From assembly GCA_964577055.1 (NCBI GenBank), contig CAZNWC010000004.1, positions 62,001 to 126,000 of the forward strand: a stretch of DNA of 64,000 nucleotides. The letters are read 5' to 3'. Below, piece after piece: positions 24,827 through 32,279 of the stretch (position 1 is the stretch's first letter; each line of letters begins with the position of its first letter). The DNA is from PNNG01 sp964577055. Its GTDB lineage: Bacteria > Bacteroidota > Bacteroidia > UBA7662. A program made the position numbers and the translations under genes. The notes under the pieces were generated by a model. It was not told the origin of the DNA. It saw nothing but the letters and a program-made list of their open reading frames with translations, and did no database searches.

Positions 24827-27327
24827 TAGAATCTCACACCGAAACGAACGCCTCCCTGTACCGGTAGGATGTTGTTGGCCGAGATGAAAAAATCGACGCC
24901 AACCAGGCGGAATGGACCACTGATGTTGTAGCCCAATTCGGCGTGGCGCACCAAGGGGGTTAAGAGTGCCGAAGCGAAAAATGCCTCATCGATGCCTAAA
25001 GTGCGGAAATACTGCCATTGGGTAAGTGCCAGCCTACCGAATCGAAAGACAGCAAAAGCCTTGGCATAACTGGTATAGGTGCTGAACTGGTAATAGGGCA
25101 AGTTGCGGAAATAGGGCGATTCGCTGCTTTGGAGGAGCGACTGAAAGGCATTGAAATGTTTAAAATCGAGGAAATATTGCGGCGCTGCTAAGAAGGTTCC
25201 AACGTTGGCCGCAAAAGTGAAACTATTGCCTTTTTGCAGGCTCTTGAATTGGCTTACACCCAAATCGGTGAGCCAAAATGCACTTCCGGTATAGCCCCCT
25301 CGAAGTTGAAATGTAAAAACAGGCATATCGCGATTTGAGATGCGATCTTCTCCGTTGATAATGGCTTTTTGTGCCCATGGCCGCCATTCAATTTCACCAT
25401 CCCAACCCCAAAAATGATGTGCTTCAAAAGAGGTTGATGGAACAGAGAGGTTGGAGGGAGCATTGTCAGTCCACCCTGCACGCTTTGTAAAAAAAGCGAA
25501 ACGCGCCTCATTTTGCAGGGGCGAGCGGTAGGCATATTCCAACTGGCCTTTCAAGCGCCACTTGGGCGAAAGGAATCGACTGGCATCAAGCTCCAAAAAC
25601 GTTTTTTCGTACAATTTCAAAATATTGTCGTTGTACAAAAGCGTTTGTACCAGGTTCACCGATGGCCCAATGGGATTGGCACTGTTAAACTGTGAAATGG
25701 CTGATCCACCTGTTATTTTCCAACTGTAACTGGCGCTATTGCGCTCCCAATACGCATGGCCCAAGAGGCGATCGCGCGCAAAAGAATAGCGCAAATTGAG
25801 GCCAACCGATTGGTTGTTGGTGCGCGAAGCCCGGGTGGTATACCGCAAGCGTGAGCCGAGCACAAAACCTTCGACTGTATTGTAAAAATCAACCCTTTGC
25901 ACAGCGTCGAAAATCAATCCACGGTATTGTAATTGTCGGCTGTAACCTACCCTTTCGATGAAAGGCCCCAAGCGATAGGTATGACCGGTGATGGGATGGT
26001 ACCAACGGAAGCGGTTGTTTTCGCCGGTGGTATCAGCTTTCAAGTTTTTAGCCACATAAATGGAATCGGCTTCACGGTAACCCATGATTTCGTTTTCCTC
26101 CAGGGGCATTTGTCGGATTTCGTTCCACAGTGAATCAGGGGTGACCCGTGCCAGGGTATCAACCACATAATCGTAACGAATTACTTCGAGAGAGTCGGGT
26201 AAGTTTTGTGTTTCCTTTTTGATTCTTTTGGCTTCATCACGCGCAGCGCGGTTGCCCCTATTGCCTTCTTCGAAACGTAGCCTTTGCTCCGGGCGCAACG
26301 CAGCCAATGCTTCTGCATTGGTGCGTACTTTATAATTGCGCACCGAAGTTACATACCGCACATCGGCGGTGGCGCCCAGGTAATTGGCTTTGAGCTTTAC
26401 ATCTTGTTTTACGGGCAACCAAACCTCCTCAAAAGCTTGATATTCTTGCTGGAGATGGTATTCCACCCCATTGTCATCGCGATAGCGCACATCAATTGCA
26501 TGGATGGCCAAACTGGGTTCGAGCAGGTACAGGTCTCCACTAAGCAAATAAGGGCCTTTGGTGCGGGCTTCAATGCCAATGCGGACCAGTTTGAGGGAGC
26601 CTTCGCTTTTTTCGCCGCGGTATGCAAATCGGTAATTGGCAAAGGCCTTTCCTGAGAGGGGCGAGATGATTTCTCCTACATTGGGGCGGTAGAAATTGAA
26701 GTTGGCGAAATTGATGGTGGGTGTGCTTCCCGGGGGAAGGTTTGAGCGGATGCTCACCACTTTTTCGCTGAAAGTAGATGGAAAACGGTACCTCACTTCG
26801 CTCACCGATTCGAGCAAATAGGTGGTGCCCATCTTGATGTTTTGCTTTTCCATCAGTTTGCGGACCGCCCAAGGGGCCTTGGTAACGGTGAGACTGCCCT
26901 TTACATAGGTTTTGGCTTCGTAGCTGTTCACCGCCGCCAAATGTAGCGGCGCATTGCGGATGGCCCGGCGCATGATGGCATAGGCTGGATCTTCGGCCCG
27001 GGCATTGATTTTAATTTCACCCAGCTCAAAAACCTGTCGTGTAAGTGAAAAGTCGCGTGTTAAACCACCCGAACCCAACTCGATGGCCACTTTTTGGGCA
27101 TTAAAGCCCAGGTAATGCAGTTGGAGGAGGTAAGTGCCGGCAGGCAGGTAAATTTCGAAACGACCGTTTTCGTTGGTGATGGTGCTGTGACTGCCTGGCG
27201 ATAAGGCGAGTGAAGCATAGGGCAATCCCTGGCCCTTATCATCGGTTACCCTGCCACGAAAAGCCACATTTTGGGCGGCTGCCGTCACATAAAGAAAACA
27301 GAAAATGAAAAGTAGCCGCACATGCAT
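24826..27327 (-). CDS. DUF5686 and carboxypeptidase-regulatory-like domain outer membrane protein
   Basis: 833 residues. A signal peptide (MHVRLLFIFCFLYVTAAAQ) is followed by a carboxypeptidase-regulatory-like beta-sandwich (about 22-105: GRVTDDKGQGLPYASLALS, NENGRFEIYLPAGTYLLQL) and then the long DUF5686 region. The C-terminal half alternates strands with aromatic residues and ends GVRFGVRF, like an outer membrane barrel. The architecture is typical of Bacteroidota. The function is unknown; the CarboxypepD_reg domain also occurs at the N-terminus of SusC-type receptors. Confidence 0.87.
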   Translation of the reverse strand: MHVRLLFIFCFLYVTAAAQNVAFRGRVTDDKGQGLPYASLALSPGSHSTITNENGRFEIYLPAGTYLLQLHYLGFNAQKVAIELGSGGLTRDFSLTRQVFELGEIKINARAEDPAYAIMRRAIRNAPLHLAAVNSYEAKTYVKGSLTVTKAPWAVRKLMEKQNIKMGTTYLLESVSEVRYRFPSTFSEKVVSIRSNLPPGSTPTINFANFNFYRPNVGEIISPLSGKAFANYRFAYRGEKSEGSLKLVRIGIEARTKGPYLLSGDLYLLEPSLAIHAIDVRYRDDNGVEYHLQQEYQAFEEVWLPVKQDVKLKANYLGATADVRYVTSVRNYKVRTNAEALAALRPEQRLRFEEGNRGNRAARDEAKRIKKETQNLPDSLEVIRYDYVVDTLARVTPDSLWNEIRQMPLEENEIMGYREADSIYVAKNLKADTTGENNRFRWYHPITGHTYRLGPFIERVGYSRQLQYRGLIFDAVQRVDFYNTVEGFVLGSRLRYTTRASRTNNQSVGLNLRYSFARDRLLGHAYWERNSASYSWKITGGSAISQFNSANPIGPSVNLVQTLLYNDNILKLYEKTFLELDASRFLSPKWRLKGQLEYAYRSPLQNEARFAFFTKRAGWTDNAPSNLSVPSTSFEAHHFWGWDGEIEWRPWAQKAIINGEDRISNRDMPVFTFQLRGGYTGSAFWLTDLGVSQFKSLQKGNSFTFAANVGTFLAAPQYFLDFKHFNAFQSLLQSSESPYFRNLPYYQFSTYTSYAKAFAVFRFGRLALTQWQYFRTLGIDEAFFASALLTPLVRHAELGYNISGPFRLVGVDFFISANNILPVQGGVRFGVRF

Positions 27328-27488
27328 ACCGGCTACGAAGATGCAGCGGAATTGTGAAGATTAAAAACACCAGCTGCCTACCAGTGGTAGAAATGTGCAG
27401 TTGCCATTTTTGGGGGGAACCACCTTGAGACCTGCATCCATGGGTTAAACCGGTTCACGCACGAACTGGGTAAAAGTGAGCCATGGAA

Positions 27489-29105
27489 TTATCGAAGGAT
27501 CACCTTCTCGGTCAAACTTTGATTGCCGTTGAATATGAGCGTGACCTGCACCCAAGGTAGCTTTTGGCCCCGGTAATCGAACGACACCTGGTTTTCACCT
27601 ATTAGCAAATCGTTGAGTTTGCCTTTTTCGAGGACCCGACCGTCGGGTGAGGTAACGAGGTAATGAACGCTTAGTTCTCGTTCTATGTCAAAAAGAACGC
27701 TGAATTTTCCTTTACTTGGGTTGGGCTGTACCCGCATGCGGTAGGGCTTGGGCATTTGTTGCAAGGAAGTGCCAGTGGTTTGTCCGGAACGAATGAGTCG
27801 CACCGCATACACCTGAGCCGAAGCTGCGGTAACTCCGGTATTGTTTTGGGTAAAAGCGTTGGGAACGGGACTTACCAATCCACCCACCACATGTCCCAAC
27901 AACAAGGTATCGGCATGGCCAGCAGTTAGGAGGAGCTGTTCGGCAGGAAGTTGCGGCAAGTTTTTGTTGATTATAAACTCGGCACTGGCACCTACCATCA
28001 CGGGCATTTGTTCGGGTTGCACAAATTCGTGAAGGTTGTTTTGCGCATCGCGACTCACACGGCTGATGGTACGCACAAATGGCACGTTGTTGTCTTGCAC
28101 CAACTGCCCGGCGCTGTCGTAAAAATACTGGCTCAAGCCCCCTAAAAACAGGTTGTGGTTGGTTCCAGTACTTTGGTCATAAAGAGCTACCCTGGCGCTG
28201 TGGTAATGACTGAGCTTTTGTTCAAAGGTTTGACGCGGTGTAATGCCTTCTGCGGCAATGTCAACTGGGTAGAGGTAGGGTAAATCGGCGGTGTACTGGA
28301 ATACGCCCGACGAAATCATGTATCCCGGCTGGTTGCCAGTGAAAGTTTGCGGCAGCAAATTGTAATCGCGCCGGTGCAAGTGCGTAGCATCTGTAATGGT
28401 GCTGTAGGCGCTTATTTGCAAGGATTGGCCTGTCCCTGAAAGCTGGAATTTGCGTATTTGGTTGCTGTAGCGCTGGGTAAAGCCAGGGCCATGGGTGGGT
28501 CCCATGGGGTTGTAGCGGCCTGCAAAAAAATGTCCGCCTACCAGCAAATAATCATTGTTTAGCTTGCCCATTTGACCACCCGTAAGTGCAAAAGCCGTAT
28601 CCACCAGTCGCTCTACATGAGGTGCCAAGGGTTGTTGCTGCTGCACGGCTTGGATGAAATTAGGCACGTGAATACGCAGCAAGCTGCCATGAGTAACATA
28701 TTGGTTGGCGCTGGCTGAAAAGCCGTAACCCCCCACAAAAAGCAGGTAATTGCCATCATGCAGGAAAAGCGGATTGGTACTGCTGAGTTGCTCTTGTACA
28801 TCAGTAGGCAAGGAGGCCAGGGAAAAAGCGTAAGCCGTGTCGGTTTGCGGGTCAACAATAAATCCTTGTGTATTGGCCTGTGCCACCGGAAAAGCGGTAA
28901 AAGGCTGGCGGGCGTGGATGCCATCGCGCCGGCCACCCAGCAGCAGCCAATAATTGCTTGTTTGCGCTATGGCAAAGGAGTGCAAGCCTGGCAAGCCTTG
29001 GATGGTGCGAGGGCTGAGTTGAATGTGGTAGGGGAAATCGGGCTGGGCGGTGGCAGCAGTTAACCCTCCAAGCATCACCAAAAACAAAAGCAAGCGGTTT
29101 TTCAT
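27489..29105 (-). CDS. Secreted protein with type IX secretion C-terminal sorting domain
   Basis: 538 residues from the ATG at 29105, which starts a signal peptide (MKNRLLLFLVMLGGLTAATAQ). The open frame runs on to 29330 across tRNA-Ser in antisense, which is clearly not coding. The body has repeated blade-like blocks (NYWLLLGGRRDG, NYLLFVGGYGFS, DYLLVGGHFFAGR), suggesting a beta-propeller. The last 80 residues form a T9SS type A sorting domain (VQPNPSKGKFSVLFD...VILR). It is probably exported by the type IX system and attached to the surface. The 160 bases upstream of the DUF5686 gene start hold nothing recognisable. Confidence 0.8.
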   Translation of the reverse strand: MKNRLLLFLVMLGGLTAATAQPDFPYHIQLSPRTIQGLPGLHSFAIAQTSNYWLLLGGRRDGIHARQPFTAFPVAQANTQGFIVDPQTDTAYAFSLASLPTDVQEQLSSTNPLFLHDGNYLLFVGGYGFSASANQYVTHGSLLRIHVPNFIQAVQQQQPLAPHVERLVDTAFALTGGQMGKLNNDYLLVGGHFFAGRYNPMGPTHGPGFTQRYSNQIRKFQLSGTGQSLQISAYSTITDATHLHRRDYNLLPQTFTGNQPGYMISSGVFQYTADLPYLYPVDIAAEGITPRQTFEQKLSHYHSARVALYDQSTGTNHNLFLGGLSQYFYDSAGQLVQDNNVPFVRTISRVSRDAQNNLHEFVQPEQMPVMVGASAEFIINKNLPQLPAEQLLLTAGHADTLLLGHVVGGLVSPVPNAFTQNNTGVTAASAQVYAVRLIRSGQTTGTSLQQMPKPYRMRVQPNPSKGKFSVLFDIERELSVHYLVTSPDGRVLEKGKLNDLLIGENQVSFDYRGQKLPWVQVTLIFNGNQSLTEKVILR

Positions 29106-29196
29106 AGACGAAAGGTAACCTAAATCCTGCTTGAGCTTTGTATCATGGGTTACATTACTGACCAGAATGCAAAACCGTTGAATTTTTCGATAGCGA

Positions 29197-29230
29197 TTTG
29201 CCTGAGTGAAAATCCAACTTAATATATTTG
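29197..29230 (+). promoter_or_regulatory. Promoter of tRNA-Ser(CGA)
   Basis: TTTG at 29197-29200 (-33 element) and TATATTTG at 29223-29230 (-7 element, matching TAnnTTTG) with a 22-base spacer. The tRNA begins 13 bases after the -7 element. Confidence 0.7.
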
Positions 29231-29242
29231 CAGCCCATTCCC

Positions 29243-29327
29243 GGAGAGGTGTCAGAGTGGTCGAATGTGCTTGATTCGAAATCAGGTGTACCGCAAGGTA
29301 CCGGGGGTTCGAATCCCTCCCTCTCCG
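29243..29327 (+). tRNA. tRNA-Ser (anticodon CGA)
   Basis: Acceptor stem GGAGAGG/CCTCTCC with discriminator G, anticodon stem CTTGA/TCAGG with loop TTCGAAA (anticodon CGA), long variable arm (GTACCGCAAGGTAC) and T-loop GGTTCGAATCC. CCA is not encoded. It reads UCG codons. Confidence 0.95.
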
Positions 29328-29328
29328 C

Positions 29329-29368
29329 AACCAAACCCCTGCAGCGTTAGCGGTAGGGGTTTTTTTTT
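29329..29368 (+). terminator. Intrinsic terminator of tRNA-Ser(CGA)
   Basis: AACCCCT (29334-29340) pairs with AGGGGTT (29355-29361), followed by a run of T to 29368. It overlaps a larger nested inverted repeat. Confidence 0.75.
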
Positions 29369-29537
29369 ATGCCTGCATCGAGTCTGCGGCCCCAGCCGCA
29401 AGCGAGAGGCAGGCATAAAAAAAAACCAGCACCGCCCCAAGCGGTGCGAGGTTTGGTTGTAGGGCTCCCTCTTCGGGATCAGCGCAGCTAATCCCCCTCG
29501 CGTCTGCGGCCCCAGCCGCCTAAAAATTCGGAAAACA

Positions 29538-29566
29538 AAAAAACCCCGACCAGCGGGGTTTTTCGT
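29538..29566 (-). terminator. Intrinsic terminator of the beta-barrel protein gene
   Basis: AACCCCG / CGGGGTT around a short ACCAG loop; the A-run at 29536-29543 provides the T tract on the minus strand. It lies 15 bases after the stop of the gene ending at 29581. Confidence 0.8.
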
Positions 29567-29580
29567 TTGGAATGAACGAC

Positions 29581-30234
29581 TTAGTCCTTCTTCTTTCTTT
29601 TAACATCTTTGAAGTCGAAGATGCCGAGTTTCAAGCCGGCATTTACCAACAAGTAGTCGCCCGTGGCGGGAACAACAGGACCTGCACTGTACAGACTGTT
29701 GCCATGGAAGCGGTAGCTCAAGCCAGCATAAAGACGCGCAAATTTGTGGAGGTTGAGCTCGAGGTTGAGTCCGGGCTCGACAAAAATGCGGTAATCTTCG
29801 CCATCGTCGTCGCGCTCAAAGCCACCGTTCCAGTCGCGGTCATCCATGTCGTTCAGGATTCCTCCCACGGCCAATGGAAAGGCCAGATGCAAGAGTTTGG
29901 TTGGCTGTACGCGGTATTCGACAAAACCACCCCCGGTATACAAGCGAAAGTCGGTAGGCAGGGCAAATTGGTTCTGCAGGCCTGCAGGATAAATTTCAAG
30001 CGGGGTCACGCCGCTGAAGGCACCAATGGTCCAGTTGCCGTTGAGCACGGCCCCTACTTTCATTTGGCTGAAGAGGGCCGTTTCGCCGTAAATGCTGGCG
30101 GTTTGGAGCGAAGGGCTGATCATCACGCCCCAGCTGTTGATCTTGCCCTTGCCAAGCAGGGTCTGGGTTTCGGATTGGGCCTGCGCCGAAAAAGTGGCGA
30201 TAGAAAGGAGGAGGAAAAAAAGGATGCGTTGCAT
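29581..30234 (-). CDS. Putative outer membrane beta-barrel protein
   Basis: 217 residues from the ATG at 30234 (signal peptide MQRILFFLLLSIATFSAQAQ); another ATG four codons upstream (30246) is possible. Strands alternate with turns (TASIYGETALFSQMKVGAVL, FRLYTGGGFVEYRV, LYAGLSYRFHG), giving a small barrel of perhaps eight strands. The tail (GIFDFKDVKRKKKD) is basic instead of ending in an aromatic residue, which is unusual for a BAM substrate. No specific family recognised. Function unknown. Confidence 0.65.
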   Translation of the reverse strand: MQRILFFLLLSIATFSAQAQSETQTLLGKGKINSWGVMISPSLQTASIYGETALFSQMKVGAVLNGNWTIGAFSGVTPLEIYPAGLQNQFALPTDFRLYTGGGFVEYRVQPTKLLHLAFPLAVGGILNDMDDRDWNGGFERDDDGEDYRIFVEPGLNLELNLHKFARLYAGLSYRFHGNSLYSAGPVVPATGDYLLVNAGLKLGIFDFKDVKRKKKD

Positions 30235-30240
30235 GTGTTT

Positions 30241-30430
30241 ATTCAAAATTTAAGATTCAAAATTCAAGAGGATAATTGCGGGGGGAATTGGATTTTGGGG
30301 TTCGCCGAGTGTGCCTTTGGGTTCAAGGTTCAAAGTTCAAGGTTCAAGTGAATGAGGGTAATGAAACGATGATTTTGGGGTTGAACAGGGGTACGCTCGG
30401 GTTCAAAATTCAAGATTCAAAATTCAAAAG
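30241..30430. repeat. Tandem TTCAARR heptads in three blocks with an 80-bp super-period
   Basis: Three runs of 7-bp units, TTCAAAA/TTCAAGA/TTCAAGG/TTCAAAG, occur at 30241-30269, 30321-30348 and 30401-30430. The block starts are 80 bases apart, and the spacers share GATTTTGGGG at 30291-30300 and 30371-30380, again exactly 80 apart. The unit is therefore an approximately 80-bp imperfect tandem repeat built around the heptads. It lies between two minus-strand genes; no coding is supported here. Confidence 0.8.
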
Positions 30431-30472
30431 GGGTTGTGGTTTCGCTGCGTGGGGGGGAGGTTCGGATGCTGT

Positions 30473-31300
30473 TTAGTCGGCGTAGAGGAAATTACCGCTC
30501 AGGTCGAAATACAACTCCACGCCGTTCGACAACTCCAACTCGTACATATTGTCGTCGATTTCGGCAGAAACGATTGTCTGATTGGGGTAGTTTTGGCTTA
30601 CATATTGGGTGATGGCCGTGGGCAAGTCGCCAATGGCAACCGGGCGGTCATCGACTTCTGAGCCAAGGAAATTGCCTTGGGCATCGAAATAGAGTTCGGT
30701 GCCACTGCTCAGTTCGACTTCGTAAAAGTTGTCGTCGAGCTCGGCTTCCACAATCGAATCGTTGGGATAATTGGTATTGATGTAGCTGAGGATGTTCTGT
30801 GGCAGGTTGGCCAGATTGATCGCATCGCGGTCGCGGTCCACTTCCAGAAAACGTCCACGGCGGTCGAAATAGACTTCGGTGCCATCACTGAGATAAACCT
30901 CGTATTCATCTTCATCAATTTCGGCCCAAACAATGGTAAGCCCCGGGAAATTTGCACTGATATAGTTGGTAATCTCGTTTGGCAAGCTGCTCACGGGAAT
31001 GGGTTGGTCAAAATCGTTATCGTTGTTTTTGAAGACGAAAGTGCCTTGGGGAGTGTAGTACATGTCCCATTGGTTGGTGAGTTTTACCTCATAACCTAAC
31101 TGGTCGTTTTTACCTGCGCTCAGCAAAGTGGCCGATGGAAAAGTTGCTTTGGCGTGGCTGCTTACTTGTTGGGGCAGCTCTGGTACGCCAATGGGTTGGA
31201 AGCGATAGTTGTCGTGGTTGTGGAAATGATGATCGCCTTTGTGGCACGACTGCAGCAATACTGCAGCTCCAAGGAAAACGAAAAGCAAGTTACGTGACAT
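30473..31300 (-). CDS. Lipoprotein with four PepSY-like repeats
   Basis: 275 residues with a lipobox (VLLQSC, Cys at about 19) and a His-rich stretch just after it (CHKGDHHFHNHDNYRF). Four repeats of roughly 55-60 residues follow, each with LPxxI..Y....YP..TIV.AE.DD..YEVEL..G.EVYFD..G.FL, the signature of the PepSY-like (DUF2874/BLIP-fold) family. Repeats 2-4 are very acidic. Such proteins are periplasmic or outer-membrane-bound with no agreed function; the His cluster and acidic repeats hint at metal or cation binding, which is inference. Confidence 0.82.
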   Translation of the reverse strand: MSRNLLFVFLGAAVLLQSCHKGDHHFHNHDNYRFQPIGVPELPQQVSSHAKATFPSATLLSAGKNDQLGYEVKLTNQWDMYYTPQGTFVFKNNDNDFDQPIPVSSLPNEITNYISANFPGLTIVWAEIDEDEYEVYLSDGTEVYFDRRGRFLEVDRDRDAINLANLPQNILSYINTNYPNDSIVEAELDDNFYEVELSSGTELYFDAQGNFLGSEVDDRPVAIGDLPTAITQYVSQNYPNQTIVSAEIDDNMYELELSNGVELYFDLSGNFLYAD

Positions 31301-31343
31301 GATGTATGGTTGATTGATTGCCTATACAAATTCGGTGGGGTGA

Positions 31344-31390
31344 AGGTTGCCTGGCAGGTAAAAAATATTTGGGCAGCGACCGGGCAACCT
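31344..31390. repeat. Inverted repeat in the 376-base PepSY/sigma-factor divergent region
   Basis: AGGTTGCC (31344-31351) and GGCAACCT (31383-31390) form an 8-bp inverted repeat with a 31-base centre, between the divergent lipoprotein and sigma-factor genes. It could be a regulatory site. The rest of the region (31301-31676) holds one heptad repeat block and a CAACTTTG near 31534-31541, one mismatch from a -7 element; no gene is seen. Confidence 0.35.
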
Positions 31391-31396
31391 AAGTGC

Positions 31397-31425
31397 GTTC
31401 AAGGTTCAAGGTTCAAAGTTCAAAA
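31397..31425. repeat. Tandem TTCAARR heptad block
   Basis: Four consecutive units TTCAAGG TTCAAGG TTCAAAG TTCAAAA. Same element as at 30241-30430 and, in degenerate form, at 33610-33640. Confidence 0.8.
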
Positions 31426-31676
31426 GGGAGATGATGGATTTATAGGAATTTTGGGCTTGACCTAAAAGGCCGTGTTAATCATGCGCAAAGCAAAAAATTG
31501 CTGTATTAGCTGCCCTGCATGGTAAAATGTTCATCAACTTTGGGTCAAAGCAATAACCTTCATCCAGAAGGCGTCACACGAACGAGACACCGTTGCCCAT
31601 TACCCGACACCAGCTTCTGCCGAAAAATAAATTTCACCACCGAGGAAACCTTTCTGGTTTTTTGGGGTATAGGCTG

Positions 31677-32279
31677 ATGGACCTCCTCAGCAAAAGGCCA
31701 GCCGCACGCATGAAGCTGCACGAAAGCAAAGATTTACTTCCGCTTATTCAGAAATGCATCGCTGGCAATCGACGTGCACAAAACCGACTGTATGAGATGG
31801 CTTTTCCCTATGCCATGTCGGTGGCCATGCGCTACGGTGCCGACCGTGACGACAGCCTGGAGATTGTGAACGAGGCCTTTTTCAAGATGTTCAACTACCT
31901 GAAAAGCTATGATCCGTCGTTTGCTTTTACCACCTGGCTGCGGCGCATTGTGGTGAATACGGCCATCGACCACTTCAACTTACGGCAGAGGGTGATTGCC
32001 GATACCGATTTTCTGGACGATGAACATGCCTTGGAGTTGGACATTAACGACACACTGGATAGGCTGCACGCCGAGGAACTGTTGCGTTTGATCCAGCAAT
32101 TGAGTCCGGCATACCGCCTGGTATTCTCGCTGTTTGCCATCGACGGCTATTCGCACAAAGAAATTGCCGCACAGCTGGGCATCACTGAGGGGGCATCCAA
32201 ATCGAACTATCACAAAGCGCGCTTGAAGCTGCAGCAGGCCATCCTCGAACAGCATCTGGCACCAAAAAAATGGGCGTAA
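31677..32279 (+). CDS. ECF-type RNA polymerase sigma factor
   Basis: 200 residues from the ATG at 31677; the frame is open back to 31593, and a further ATG lies at 31710. Region 2 (RLYEMAFPYAMSVAMRYG, DSLEIVNEAFFKMFNYLKSYD, FTTWLRRIVVNTAIDHF) and region 4 (LSPAYRLVFSLFAIDGYSHKEIAAQLGI) are complete, with no region 3, as in the extracytoplasmic-function group. Its stop overlaps the next start (TAATG), which is the usual place of the cognate membrane regulator. It is divergent from the PepSY-like lipoprotein. Confidence 0.93.
   Translation: MDLLSKRPAARMKLHESKDLLPLIQKCIAGNRRAQNRLYEMAFPYAMSVAMRYGADRDDSLEIVNEAFFKMFNYLKSYDPSFAFTTWLRRIVVNTAIDHFNLRQRVIADTDFLDDEHALELDINDTLDRLHAEELLRLIQQLSPAYRLVFSLFAIDGYSHKEIAAQLGITEGASKSNYHKARLKLQQAILEQHLAPKKWA

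Larger units (their letters stand above)
29329..29566. repeat. Dense nested inverted repeats in the 253-base region after tRNA-Ser
   Basis: This non-coding stretch contains an outer pair AACCAAACC (29329-29337) / GGTTTGGTT (29450-29458). A perfect 17-bp pair T9-ATGCCTGC (29360-29376) / GCAGGCAT-A9 (29409-29425) lies within it. There is also a hairpin GCACCGC-CCCAA-GCGGTGC and an 18-bp direct repeat GTCTGCGGCCCCAGCCGC at 29382-29399 and 29502-29519, each copy folding as GCGGC-CCCA-GCCGC. Near 29538-29566 AACCCCG/CGGGGTT with a T tract in the minus direction ends the next gene. Only the terminators have an obvious job. Confidence 0.7.

Noticed and set aside
27328..27488. A possible small RNA or gene between DUF5686 and the T9SS gene
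   Set aside because: Only a weak CTACCA/TGGTAG palindrome near 27377 is present, with no promoter or terminator pattern.
29106..29330. N-terminal extension of the T9SS protein across tRNA-Ser
   Set aside because: The RGRDSNPRY sequence is the antisense translation of the tRNA, a well-known artefact; the signal peptide starts at 29105.
30276..30661. Short frames over the TTCAARR repeats
   Set aside because: They translate the repeats as FKVQ/SRFK-like strings and have no family resemblance.
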